Assembly: GCA_020447005.1 (NCBI GenBank)
Contig: JAGRDO010000131.1
Location: forward strand, 1 to 35,188
Direction of reading: 5' to 3'
Source of the DNA: Paracoccaceae bacterium
GTDB lineage: Bacteria > Pseudomonadota > Alphaproteobacteria > Rhodobacterales > Rhodobacteraceae
Length of the DNA: 35,188 bases
Of this stretch, positions 7,871-16,450 are shown piece after piece. The notes beneath the pieces are model-generated. The model was not told the origin of the DNA, did not search any database, and was given only the letters and a program-made list of their open reading frames with translations. Made by a program: the position numbers and the translations under genes. Position 1 is the first letter of the stretch, and each line of letters starts with the position of its first letter.

Positions 7871-9030
7871 TTGCCAGGTAAATCAAGCGACGGAAAACAA
7901 TTCTCGTTTTCGGGGCGACGGGTCAGCGGGGCGGCGCCGTCGCGTCGCGATTGATCGGAGGGGGCTGGAACGTCAGGGCGCTGGCGCGCGCCCCGGACGG
8001 GCAGAATGCCCAAGACCTGGCGCGCCAGGGCGTGCAGGTGATGCAGGGCGATCTTGGCGACGAGGCCTCGATCAGGCGGGCGATGGCGGGGGTTTACGGG
8101 GTGTTCAGCGTCCAGCCGAGTTCCGGCCAGGGCGCGGCCTACAATGTCACGGACGAGGACGAAGTGCGCTATGGACAGACCGTTGCGCGCATCGCATTGG
8201 AAAGTGGCGTCCGGCATCTTGTCTACAGCTCGGTCAACGCGGCGGGGCCCGCGAAGACCGGCATGGGCCATTTCGACAGCAAAGCCGAGATCGAGACCTA
8301 TATCCGCGGCCTTGGTCTGAATGCCACAATCGTGAGGCCGGCCGCCTTCATGGAACTGCTGATGCTGCCGGGCATGGGACTGGACCAGGGCGCCTTCACC
8401 TTCTTTCTTCGCCCGGAGCAGACCGGCCAGTTCATGGCCGTCCGCGACATCGGGGTCATCGTGGCCGCCATCTTCGCCGATCACGACCGCTTTGTCGGGC
8501 GCACGATCGAGATTGCATCCGATCAGGTGACTGGCAACGAACTTGCCCGAAAGCTGACGGGGACGGCGGGCAAGCCGATCAAGTATCAGCGGTTTCCGGA
8601 CGAACTGCTGGCAGAGACCCCCTTCCTTGGCAAGCTGGCCGCGCTGGTCGATGACGGACGCCTGGCCGGCAATGCCGGCCTTGAGGCGCTTCGGCATGAA
8701 TTCGGCCCGCTCACGACATTCGATGCATGGCTCTCGGGTCCGGGAAAGGCCTTGCTGGCGGCGGCCATGCACGCGGACCACGCGGACATGGCCCTGCGCC
8801 AGGTCCCCTGCCCCGGTATCCGGTGGAGCCGCGCGGCGCCCTGCGCGCCGGTTTCCGGTTCCTGCGATTGGTGCCTGATCGGGATCGCAACGTGTCTTTC
8901 GCGGCCCGCAAGCGGCCCATCTGACTATGACCACGTGGTCATTTCCGGCGCATGGCTCTGCCAGGGATCAAAGGATCGGATCTGGTATGGCGGGACGAGG
9001 TGGGGGAAAGACGATTCCGGCGCGGTCTGA
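7871..9030 (+). CDS. NmrA-like NAD(P)-binding oxidoreductase with apparent frameshift near its start
   Basis: The body matches NmrA/YtfG-type short-chain NAD(P)-binding proteins: ILVFGATGQRGGAVASRL is the Rossmann glycine loop, followed by VRALARAP, HLVYSSVNAAG and IVRPAAFME. The glycine-loop frame is preceded by an in-frame stop (TAA 7879-7881) with no ATG, GTG or TTG before the loop. In the neighbouring frame an excellent AAAGGAGG ribosome-binding site sits 5 bases before TTG 7871. Adding one A to the AAAA run at 7894-7897 would join the two as MPGKSSDGKTILVFGATG. So the gene is either frameshifted, subject to slippage, or carries an assembly error; without a shift the first usable start is TTG 7951, inside the fold. 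Roughly the last 85 residues (from about 8770) are cysteine-rich and unlike the family, suggesting a lost stop. Confidence 0.75.
8927..8942. promoter_or_regulatory. 16-bp perfect palindrome
   Basis: ATGACCACGTGGTCAT is perfectly self-complementary over 16 bases. It lies in the poorly conserved tail region of the NmrA-like frame, before module 4. It may be an operator for an unassigned dimeric regulator. No function is shown by the sequence. Confidence 0.4.
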
Positions 9031-9219
9031 ATATCGTAGTGATCCGGTCACGTGCGGACGGGAAACGCCGCACCTGCCCGGCCGACCTTGACCGGCCCAT
9101 GCGCGACTTTCGCCCGCCTCGCTCGGTGCGGGCCCTCGGCCCGGGTGCTGGTCCCTTCGTGGGCGCGACGGTCGGCGTCCGGGGCTGGACACAGGAACCG
9201 AGCCGCATCGCAACCGATC

Positions 9220-9282
9220 CATTTATGCGCAGCGTTCATAAATGACATTACAAATTGCCGTTTTTGCTTCGAGGCGTATGTA
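9220..9282 (+). promoter_or_regulatory. Candidate LysR-type operator and promoter for module 4
   Basis: CATTTATG (9220-9227) and CATAAATG (9237-9244) form a perfect 8-bp dyad with a 9-base spacer, containing a T-N11-A core as in LysR binding sites. Downstream, TTGCCG (9255-9260) and TATGTA (9277-9282) are separated by 16 bases and could be -35 and -10 elements. The stretch is AT-rich compared with its surroundings. The LysR gene at the far end of this operon is the obvious candidate to bind here. Confidence 0.45.
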
Positions 9283-9319
9283 GCTACTTCGGTCACAGGA
9301 CATCCTTGGGGGAGGCTTG

Positions 9320-10189
9320 ATGTCACAGAGTTCCGCATCAGAGTTGCGACTTGAGGTCGTTCCACCAAAGAAGATCGGCACAAATCTGCTGGCTGCGGTC
9401 TGCATCCTGCTGGTGTTGCTAATCGCGCGTTCATTCTGGCACGGGCAGATTGAATGGTCGGTGGTCAAGGAGAACCTTTTTGCGCGCCCTGTCCTGATCG
9501 GTCTTATCAGCACCATTTCAATGACCTTCGCGGCGATGGGCTTGGGTATTTTTCTCGGGGTCGGCGCCGCCATCATGCGGATGTCCGAGAACCGGGTAAT
9601 CCGATACATCGCCATCGGATATATCTGGTTGTTCCGTGGCGTGCCCGCGCTGTTGCAGCTGCTTTTGTGGTTCAACCTGGCGCTGATCTTCCCGACCATC
9701 GGATTTGGCGATACGTTTTCGGTTCGGACCGTGGACGTGATGACACCGTTTGTCGCCGCGCTTCTTGGGCTGGGTATCCAGCAAGGGGCCTATACGGCTG
9801 AAGTTGTGCGCGCCGGAATCCTGTCGATTGACAAGGGCCAGGCGGAAGCGGCGGCGGCCATCGGGATGACCCGATTTCGCACATTGCAGCGGATTGTGCT
9901 GCCACAGGCGATGCGGGTGATCGTGCCGCCGATCGGGAACGAAACGATCGGCATGATCAAGCTCACGTCGCTGGCGAGCGTCGTCCAGTATTCCGAGATC
10001 CTGCGCAAGGTTCAGGAAGTCTACTACGTGAATTCCAGGGTGATCGAACTCCTTATCGTCGCGACATTCTGGTACATGGTTCTCGTGACGATCTTCTCGA
10101 TCGCGCAGTTCTATATAGAACGCCATTTCTCGCAGGGCTGGGGCGCCGCAAGAACTTCCGAAAAGACCAAGGCGGAGGTTCCCGCATGA
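9320..10189 (+). CDS. Amino-acid-type ABC importer, permease (module 4)
   Basis: This 289-residue inner-membrane permease belongs to the HisM/GlnP family. A membrane helix near residues 20-38 is followed by a short amphipathic stretch, then several further helices. The cytoplasmic EAA loop is clear ([26 protein letters not shown], then [12 protein letters not shown]). The ATG at 9320 follows GGGGGAGG by 4 bases and is preferred over the adjacent TTG at 9317. It is the first gene of the operon and overlaps the ATPase gene by ATGA. As the only permease gene here it probably works as a homodimer. The nearest visible relative is the permease at 27918. Confidence 0.92.
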   Translation: MSQSSASELRLEVVPPKKIGTNLLAAVCILLVLLIARSFWHGQIEWSVVKENLFARPVLIGLISTISMTFAAMGLGIFLGVGAAIMRMSENRVIRYIAIGYIWLFRGVPALLQLLLWFNLALIFPTIGFGDTFSVRTVDVMTPFVAALLGLGIQQGAYTAEVVRAGILSIDKGQAEAAAAIGMTRFRTLQRIVLPQAMRVIVPPIGNETIGMIKLTSLASVVQYSEILRKVQEVYYVNSRVIELLIVATFWYMVLVTIFSIAQFYIERHFSQGWGAARTSEKTKAEVPA

Positions 10190-10947
10190 AACCCATCATC
10201 GAAGCCCGCCAGGTGCAAAAGCATTTCGGGCAAAACCATGTCTTGAAAGACATCGAGTTCGCGATGGGAAAGGGTGAGGTCGTATCGATCATCGGACCTT
10301 CCGGATCCGGCAAAAGCACGTTTCTTCGCTGTATAAATCAACTGGAAACGATCGATGGCGGTTATATCAGCGTCAACGGCGAGATCGTGGGATACCGTCG
10401 GCAAGGCAACAAGCTCTATCACTTGTCGGACCGTGAAGTCGCCCGGCAGCGACAGGCCGTTGGCATGGTGTTCCAGCGCTTCAACCTGTTTCCTCACAAG
10501 ACCGTCTTGGGCAATGTCATCGAAGGCCCTGTCGTCGTTCAGCGCCGCACCGTCGCCGAGAGCAAGGACGAAGCAATGGCGCTGCTGGAAACGGTCGGGC
10601 TGGCGGAAAAGGCACTGGCCTATCCCGCGCAGCTCTCCGGAGGACAGCAACAACGGGTTGCGATTGCCCGCAGCCTGGCAATGAAGCCCGACGCGATGCT
10701 TTTCGATGAACCGACCTCTGCCCTCGACCCGGAATTGGTGGGTGAGGTTCTGGGCGTGATGAAGACCTTGGCAGCCATGGGAACAACCATGATCGTCGTG
10801 ACCCATGAAATCGGGTTTTGCCGCGAAGTCGCCAATCGCGTGGCATTCATGGACCAAGGGCGCATCGTCGAGGAGGGAAGCCCGGACGACATCCTGAAAT
10901 CCCCTAAAAATCAAAGGGTAAGATCCTTTGTTTCCGCCGTTCTGTAA
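10186..10947 (+). CDS. Amino-acid-type ABC importer, ATP-binding subunit (module 4)
   Basis: This 253-residue GlnQ/HisP-type ATPase has Walker A GPSGSGKS (37-44), Q-loop Gln97 in [10 protein letters not shown], signature LSGGQQQR (150-157), Walker B MLFDEP (171-176) and switch His207. An insertion between beta strands ([16 protein letters not shown], about 69-84) is shared in part with the ATPase at 28871 but absent from AapP. The start overlaps the permease stop by four bases. Confidence 0.93.
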   Translation: MKPIIEARQVQKHFGQNHVLKDIEFAMGKGEVVSIIGPSGSGKSTFLRCINQLETIDGGYISVNGEIVGYRRQGNKLYHLSDREVARQRQAVGMVFQRFNLFPHKTVLGNVIEGPVVVQRRTVAESKDEAMALLETVGLAEKALAYPAQLSGGQQQRVAIARSLAMKPDAMLFDEPTSALDPELVGEVLGVMKTLAAMGTTMIVVTHEIGFCREVANRVAFMDQGRIVEEGSPDDILKSPKNQRVRSFVSAVL

Positions 10948-10981
10948 GGAACAATCAAAACCAACCGAGGATTATATCGAC

Positions 10982-11800
10982 ATGAAAAACCTCCTTGCTT
11001 CAGCCGCAGTACTGGCGGCTTTGGTGACGGGCGCTTCGGCAGAGCCAACGCTGCTGACTGAGGGCGAGCTGCGTATTCTCACCAATCCTATCTATCCCCC
11101 GATCGAGTATGTGAACCCGGATTCGGGCACCCTCGACGGTCTGGATATCGATCTGGCGAACGCCATTGCGGGAAAGCTTGGCCTGCAAACCGTTTTTGTC
11201 GCTTCGAGCTTCGAGAGCCTGCTCAGCGGTCTTGAAACCGGACGCGGCGACATGATCATGTCCGGGATGAGTGACAACGTGAAACGCCAGGAAAGCGTCG
11301 ACTTCGTCGATTATCTGACGTCTGGCCCAATACTGTTCACGACTACGGCGAACGGTGCCAGCTACCATGCCACCAAGGATTTTTGTGGTAAGATCATCGC
11401 GGGCAGCCGCTCAACCTCCTTCGGCGATAATGTGAATGCGTGGTCCGACGCCAATTGCGTGGCGAACGGTTTGCCGGCAATCACTTTCGAAGGCACCGAG
11501 GATTCAAACGCGGCGCGCCTCGGTTTGCGTCAGGGCCGGTATGACGGGGTCGTGCAGGGTATTGAAACCATCGCCTGGCAGATGCGGGTCGAGCCTGACA
11601 CTTATGTCATGGTGGGCGAACCGCTCCTGAGCAATGACGTGTTTGGGATGGCTTTCAGCAAGGCAAACCCGGACCTGCGCGACGGCGTTGCAAAGGCGCT
11701 CGATGAGCTGATCGCTTCTGGCGAATATGCCGAGATCCTGGCAAAGTGGGGGCTGGACCACAATGCGGTCGAGAAGGCCGTCGTGAACGGCGTGAAATAA
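10982..11800 (+). CDS. Amino-acid-type ABC importer, periplasmic binding protein (module 4)
   Basis: This 272-residue family-3 solute-binding protein has a Sec signal peptide (MKNLLASAAVLAALVTGASA, cleavage before EPTLL). The mature part shows the family features: LRILTNPIYPPIEYVNPDSG, a LDGLDIDLANAIAGKLG helix and SGMSDNVKRQESVDFVDY, whose Arg normally binds the ligand alpha-carboxylate. The ATG at 10982 is chosen because the signal peptide begins there; a GAGG lies about 12 bases upstream. Upstream in-frame codons overlap the ATPase gene and add no homology. The ligand is unknown but should be an amino-acid-like compound. Confidence 0.92.
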   Translation: MKNLLASAAVLAALVTGASAEPTLLTEGELRILTNPIYPPIEYVNPDSGTLDGLDIDLANAIAGKLGLQTVFVASSFESLLSGLETGRGDMIMSGMSDNVKRQESVDFVDYLTSGPILFTTTANGASYHATKDFCGKIIAGSRSTSFGDNVNAWSDANCVANGLPAITFEGTEDSNAARLGLRQGRYDGVVQGIETIAWQMRVEPDTYVMVGEPLLSNDVFGMAFSKANPDLRDGVAKALDELIASGEYAEILAKWGLDHNAVEKAVVNGVK

Positions 11801-11807
11801 ATCGATC

Positions 11808-11832
11808 GTGCGCCGGCTTGTCGCCGGCGCAC
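11808..11832 (+). promoter_or_regulatory. Stem-loop after the module 4 binding-protein gene
   Basis: GTGCGCCGGC (11808-11817) and GCCGGCGCAC (11823-11832) form a perfect 10-bp stem with a 5-base loop, 7 bases after the stop of the binding-protein gene. No T-run follows. Partial termination or mRNA protection, raising binding protein over the downstream enzymes, is the likely role by analogy with other transporter operons. Confidence 0.65.
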
Positions 11833-11856
11833 ATATCTTCGAAATCTGGTGTCCCC

Positions 11857-12741
11857 ATGCAGTCCCGCACGTCCAACCCGCAATTGCGGGACCCTTTTTT
11901 GTGGCCGCACGGAGCCCGCTCGGCTGTCGGTCTGGCCTTCGATCTGGATGGTCCAACAGGCGACGCCATGCTGGACGGGTCGCTGCGGCAGAACTTGCGC
12001 TATTTTTCCGAAGGGGCATATGGGCCGTTTCGCGCCGTGCCGCGACTGCTGGACCTGCTGGCCCGTTATGAGCTTCCGGCGACCTTCTTCATCCCTACCT
12101 GGGTGGTTGAACACTGGACGGATGTCTGCATCAGAATTCTGACGGAAGGCCACGAAGTCGCGTATCACGGCCATCGCCACGAATACTTCCGCGACCTGGA
12201 ACCCGCGCGCCAGCTGGAGGTGATGCAACAGTCACGTGACGTGTTCAAGTCTCGCCTTGGCGTTGCTCCGCAGGGGTTCCGCACCCCCTCGGGCGACTGG
12301 ACGGCCGAGACGCCGGGCCTGCTTCGAGATTTCGGGATCCGCTATTCCAGCTCCATGCGGGGCGAGGACCGTCCCTATTTCCACCCCGCGCCTGAAGGAT
12401 CCGTGCCCCTTGTCGAACTGGCGGGGCGCTGGGATATGGATGACTATACCTCGCTTGCCTATTTCGAGGACCCGCCCTTTCCGGTCGGACATGATCGCAT
12501 AAGCGAGTATCGGGCAGTAGGCGGCAACTGGTGCGCCGAGTTCGAGGGCTATCACGCCGAAGGCTTGTTTTGGACGACGATCCTGCACCCGAAGGTAAGC
12601 TGCAAGCCCGCGCGACTGCCGATACTCGAGAGGCTGTTTTCGACAATCCGCCAGCACGATGACGTATGGGCAACCAAATTGAACGAGGTAGCGGGATGGG
12701 CCTTGCAGAGGGCCGGCTTCGCCACCGCCGGGGGGCAATGA
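11857..12741 (+). CDS. Polysaccharide deacetylase/PuuE-like hydrolase, first copy
   Basis: This 294-residue NodB-homology (carbohydrate esterase 4) protein resembles the single-domain, signal-less branch that includes peptidoglycan deacetylase-like HpPgdA and the allantoinase PuuE. Candidate catalytic/metal residues are Asp29 and Asp31 in LAFDLDG and the H-x3-H pair His104/His108 in YHGHRHEY. GFRTPSGDW (140-148) is the Arg/Pro loop and ILHP near the C-terminus supplies the last His. The absence of a signal peptide argues against cell-wall work and for hydrolysis of a small cytosolic amide. ATG 11857 is used because homology begins shortly after; its ribosome-binding site is weak. The gene overlaps the next deacetylase gene. 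Confidence 0.85.
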   Translation: MQSRTSNPQLRDPFLWPHGARSAVGLAFDLDGPTGDAMLDGSLRQNLRYFSEGAYGPFRAVPRLLDLLARYELPATFFIPTWVVEHWTDVCIRILTEGHEVAYHGHRHEYFRDLEPARQLEVMQQSRDVFKSRLGVAPQGFRTPSGDWTAETPGLLRDFGIRYSSSMRGEDRPYFHPAPEGSVPLVELAGRWDMDDYTSLAYFEDPPFPVGHDRISEYRAVGGNWCAEFEGYHAEGLFWTTILHPKVSCKPARLPILERLFSTIRQHDDVWATKLNEVAGWALQRAGFATAGGQ

Positions 12742-13616
12742 TGACGCATAGGTTTCATTGGCCCGAAGGCAAGACCTGCGCCGTGATGATCAGCATCGCT
12801 TTTGACGACGGGCTGGATGCCACGGCGCGGGCGCCCGATCTGCCAACGCGCGAGAAAAGCCATTCTGTCTGGAAATACGGCGCGGCGCGTGGCGTGGACC
12901 GCATGCTTGAATGTCTGGACGCGGCGGATTTGCCGGCGACATGGTTCCTGCCCGGCGCCATAGCCCGGACCCAGGGCGCCGCCGTCTCGCGGATTTCGGC
13001 GGCGCAACACGAAATCGCCTGTCATGGTTGGGGGACAGAGCGCCTGGACCAGATCCCGGTTTCCGAGCGGGCGGCGCTTCTGTCGAGGGCGCGGGGGGCG
13101 CTGCAGGAGGCGTCGGGCCAGGCCGTGCGCGGTTTTCGCCTGCCGTATGGCAACTGGCCCGTTGACTTCGCAGCGCAACTCCTCGCGGCTGGTTTCGGCT
13201 GGTCGCATACGTTGCAGGGGGACGACTGGCCCTATCTTCATCCGGAAGGGATCGTCGAAATACCATTCCACAGCGAAACCGAGGACCGGCCATATTTCCA
13301 ATTCAACTTCGCTCCGGCCTTTCCGACGGGTCTGAGCCGCATCCCCTCCTATGAGGGCGTTCTTGGGAACTGGATCGCCGAATTCGATGCCTGTCACCGC
13401 TATGGCCTGTGTCTTTCGGTGCTGCTGCGCCCCGAATGGACGGGCACGCCTGGCCGGATCGGTTTGATGCGGAGGTTGATCGCCCATATGCGCGAACGCG
13501 ACGACGTCTGGTTCGCGACGGGATCAGAGGTCGCGGAGTGGACGAGGACGCAAGGCCTTTACCCCGAGGACAATCATCCGCTGAATGTGTACAGCCGTTA
13601 CCTGAAAGAGGCCTGA
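12738..13616 (+). CDS. Polysaccharide deacetylase/PuuE-like protein, second copy with altered metal motif
   Basis: This 292-residue protein has the same fold as its neighbour: SIAFDDG (Asp23, Asp24), DLPATWFLPG, GFRLPYGNWP and DDWPYLHP are shared. The usual H-x3-H is reduced to His96 in CHGWGTERL, with Thr at the second His position, and the C-terminal LHP has become LRP. PuuE-type metal-independent allantoinases also have a HGW motif and lack the metal triad, so this copy may be a metal-free amidase or a non-catalytic partner of the first copy. The start is ATG 12738, overlapping the previous stop (ATGA) with a G-rich run before it; a second ATG follows directly. Confidence 0.83.
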   Translation: MMTHRFHWPEGKTCAVMISIAFDDGLDATARAPDLPTREKSHSVWKYGAARGVDRMLECLDAADLPATWFLPGAIARTQGAAVSRISAAQHEIACHGWGTERLDQIPVSERAALLSRARGALQEASGQAVRGFRLPYGNWPVDFAAQLLAAGFGWSHTLQGDDWPYLHPEGIVEIPFHSETEDRPYFQFNFAPAFPTGLSRIPSYEGVLGNWIAEFDACHRYGLCLSVLLRPEWTGTPGRIGLMRRLIAHMRERDDVWFATGSEVAEWTRTQGLYPEDNHPLNVYSRYLKEA

Positions 13617-13620
13617 AGCC

Positions 13621-14994
13621 ATGTCTCAATCCACTCTTCTGCAGCTGGCCGACCTGGTCAGCGGCACGCGCTTTGCCGATTTCGATGACGCGACACGGCA
13701 CAAGGCGAAATTGCATCTGCTCGATACGATCGGTGTCGCCATGGCCGGCTCTGCCTCGGCAGAAACGGCGCTTGGCCTTGCCGCCTTTGCGCCGGTATCG
13801 GGCGCAAGCCGCATCTGGGGCACCGAACATTCCAGCGACGCGCGAACCGCCGCCCTGCTGAACGGGATCTCGGCCCATGCGTTAGAGCTGGACGATTCCG
13901 GTGGCTGCGACCACTCCGGCGCCGTTGTCGTGCCGGCGGTTCTGGCTTCTCTTCCATACCTGCAACGACGGGTTGCCGGATCAGAGTTGTTGCAAGCCAT
14001 CCTGATCGGTTACGAGGTCGCCCGCCGTGTGCTGGAAGCCAGCGGCGGATATGAAACCCATAATGGGCTGGGCTGGCATTCGACGGGGACATGTGGCCCC
14101 TTCGGTGCTGCGGCAGCGGTTGGGGTTCTGAAGCGGCTGGACGCACCCAAACTTGCAATGGCATTGGCGATCGCGGGATCGATGGCCGGCGGCACGTGGG
14201 CGTTCATCCATAATGGCAGCCAAACCAAAAAACTCCACTCCGGCCGTTCGGCGGAAGGCGGCGTGATCGCGGCGGATCTGGCCGCCGTGGGTTTTTCCGG
14301 CCCGGACGCGCTTTTTGAGGACGTTTGGGGCGGTTTCTTTTCAACCTTTATGCGCGTTGCAAGCGAACCGGCCGCGTTACTCGAAAACTGGGGCGACTTC
14401 TGGCGTCTGAACCGGTGCTCGATCAAACCGCATGCAACCTGCCGCGGAACGCACTCGTCCATCGACGCGTTGGATCTCGTTCTCAGGCGCGAGAACCTGC
14501 GCCCGGAAGACGTGGCAAGGGTGGACATCCGGATTAGCAGATTCCAGCACGGAATGTGCGGCGGAACCAGTCTGCGGAGCCGGGCAGAGGCACAGATGAG
14601 CATACCTTACGCGTTGGCCGCCAGGTTAGAGTATGGCACGGTGGGGCTGGATCAACTGGAAGCGCCAGCCTGGTCTTCACCCAAAATTGCACGCTGGATC
14701 GAACGGTTCGACCTGAGGATCGATCCGAATATGGCGGACGAGGACGAGCCCGCCATCGCGGTCACGACCGTCGACAATTCGAGACATGAGGTGACGGTTG
14801 CGTTTCCGCTGGGGGCGCCGCAGAACCCGTTGAGCGAAGACCGCATCATCGCGAAATTCGAGGCATTGTGCGGCCGGGTAATGACGCGCGACAGGACCGA
14901 AGCCCTGCGTGACCTCATCCTCGCGATAGAAAACTCCTCAGACGTGGCTCCGCTGCTCGACCTGATGCGTTGCGCCCCCCTTTCGAAAGGATGA
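13621..14994 (+). CDS. MmgE/PrpD family protein
   Basis: The 457-residue length is normal for the MmgE/PrpD family, which contains 2-methylcitrate dehydratase, iminodisuccinate epimerase and cis-aconitate decarboxylase. Recognisable blocks are HALELDDS (86-93), the HSTGTCGPFGAAAAVG segment from His153, KKLHSGRSAEGG (203-214) and GGFFSTFMR. No prp genes (prpB, prpC) are nearby, so propionate metabolism is unlikely. Together with the ArgH-like lyase next door, a role as epimerase or hydro-lyase on an aspartate/succinate-type imino acid is the more attractive reading, but it is inference. It starts four bases after the previous stop. Confidence 0.88.
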   Translation: MSQSTLLQLADLVSGTRFADFDDATRHKAKLHLLDTIGVAMAGSASAETALGLAAFAPVSGASRIWGTEHSSDARTAALLNGISAHALELDDSGGCDHSGAVVVPAVLASLPYLQRRVAGSELLQAILIGYEVARRVLEASGGYETHNGLGWHSTGTCGPFGAAAAVGVLKRLDAPKLAMALAIAGSMAGGTWAFIHNGSQTKKLHSGRSAEGGVIAADLAAVGFSGPDALFEDVWGGFFSTFMRVASEPAALLENWGDFWRLNRCSIKPHATCRGTHSSIDALDLVLRRENLRPEDVARVDIRISRFQHGMCGGTSLRSRAEAQMSIPYALAARLEYGTVGLDQLEAPAWSSPKIARWIERFDLRIDPNMADEDEPAIAVTTVDNSRHEVTVAFPLGAPQNPLSEDRIIAKFEALCGRVMTRDRTEALRDLILAIENSSDVAPLLDLMRCAPLSKG

Positions 14995-14998
14995 TCCC

Positions 14999-16381
14999 AT
15001 GGCAGAAAAACAAGCCTGGTCGCCACTTTTTCGCGAACCGGTTTCGGACGACTTCAATGACTTTCACGAATGCCTTGAACAGGACAAACGGATTGCGTTG
15101 CAGGACGTGAAGGGGAGTATGGTTCACGCGGCGATGTTGACCCGTGCCGGCATCCTGACCTTCGAGGAGGGGGCCGCCCTGCAGGAAGGCCTGTCGCAGA
15201 TCGCCACCGAGATGGGTGCAGGCACTTTTCCATGGGACAAAGCCCATGAGGATGTTCACATGAATGTCGAGATGCGCCTGACAGCACTGATAGGTCACGT
15301 CGGAAAGAAACTGCACACGGCGCGGTCACGGAATGACCAGGTTGCGACGGGTATCCGGCTCTACGCGCGGGAAGAGCTGGATTCCCTTGCCGCAGAGCTG
15401 AAGGCCCTCATCGCCGGTTTTTGCGATCTTGCCGAACGCCATGCAGATACGATCATGCCGGGATTTACCCATCTTCAGGTTGCGCAACCGGTGACGTTTG
15501 GCCACCACATGATGGCCTATGCAGAGATGTTCTTGCGGGATCTTCAACGTGTGACGCAAGCGCGGGAACGGCTTAACATCTGCCCGCTGGGCGCCGCGGC
15601 CCTCGCCGGGAGCGGATATCCGATCGATCCGGAATACAGCGCGGCGGAACTGGGGTTTTCTTCCGCATTTCGCAACTCGCTCGATGCTGTTTCCGACCGG
15701 GACTATGTTGCGGACATTTGTCACACCGGAGCGGTGATCATGGCGCACCTGTCGCGTTTGTCCGAAGAGATCATCCTGTGGACCACGCCAATGTTTGATT
15801 TCATCGAAATCGGCGATGCATTCTGCACAGGATCCTCGATCATGCCTCAGAAGCGCAATCCGGATCTCGCGGAACTGGTTCGGGGTAAGGCCGCCCGTGT
15901 GCACGGCAACCTGACCACTTCGATTGCACTGATGAAGGCCCAGCCTTTGGCATTCAACAAGGACCAGCAGGAATCGAAGCCGCCATTGACGGACACGTTC
16001 GAAAATGTTCGTCCGGCCGTTCGCATCTTCACCCAGATGCTGGGGACCGTCCGGCCCCACGCGGAACGGATGCTTGACGCCTCTGACACCGGGTACTCTA
16101 CCGCCACGGATCTGGCGGATTACCTCGTAAGGAAGGGCATGCCTTTCCGTGATGCCCACCACGTCGTGGCGGCAACCGTCGGAATGGCGCGCGACCGCAA
16201 CTGTCGCAGCCTTGCCGAGCTTTCGCTCGTGGATCTGCAGACCCATAGCGGGCTAATCGGAGAGGACGTTTTTTCCGTTCTGACAGTCGCTGGATCGGTC
16301 GCATGTCGTTCGCATCGCGGCGGGACTGCGCCCTCTCAGGTTCATCGCGCCATTGCAGAGGTTCGCAGGCTTATCGCTTGA
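14999..16381 (+). CDS. Argininosuccinate lyase-like C-N lyase (fumarase/aspartase superfamily)
   Basis: This 460-residue superfamily member has ARSRNDQVAT (108-117), PGFTHLQVAQP (154-164), PLGAAALAGSGYPID (196-210), SLDAVSDRDYV (227-237) and the catalytic serine loop TGSSIMPQKRNPD (277-289). It departs from housekeeping ArgH: the N-terminal GGRF is missing (WSPLFREP instead), and the ArgH motif YN-(K/R)-D-x-QEDKE reads FNKDQQESKPP. EDDS lyase and iminodisuccinate lyase belong to this superfamily, so elimination of fumarate from an N-substituted aspartate is the likely reaction. ATG 14999 lies a few bases after AAAGGATGA. Annotating it simply as argH for arginine synthesis would be risky. Confidence 0.85.
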   Translation: MAEKQAWSPLFREPVSDDFNDFHECLEQDKRIALQDVKGSMVHAAMLTRAGILTFEEGAALQEGLSQIATEMGAGTFPWDKAHEDVHMNVEMRLTALIGHVGKKLHTARSRNDQVATGIRLYAREELDSLAAELKALIAGFCDLAERHADTIMPGFTHLQVAQPVTFGHHMMAYAEMFLRDLQRVTQARERLNICPLGAAALAGSGYPIDPEYSAAELGFSSAFRNSLDAVSDRDYVADICHTGAVIMAHLSRLSEEIILWTTPMFDFIEIGDAFCTGSSIMPQKRNPDLAELVRGKAARVHGNLTTSIALMKAQPLAFNKDQQESKPPLTDTFENVRPAVRIFTQMLGTVRPHAERMLDASDTGYSTATDLADYLVRKGMPFRDAHHVVAATVGMARDRNCRSLAELSLVDLQTHSGLIGEDVFSVLTVAGSVACRSHRGGTAPSQVHRAIAEVRRLIA

Positions 16382-16450
16382 TCCCCCATAACGGGTTGCA
16401 TCTGCAGTCGTTGCCAAGATTATAGATGCGACCCGGAGGGAAACTTGGAC

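Noticed and set aside
13621-14994. 2-methylcitrate dehydratase (prpD) of propionate metabolism
   Set aside because: No prpB, prpC or prpR is nearby, and the operon context points to amino-compound catabolism.
14999-16381. Simple assignment as argH of arginine biosynthesis
   Set aside because: The N-terminal motif and a substrate-contact segment differ, and it sits in a catabolic operon with a dedicated importer and regulator.
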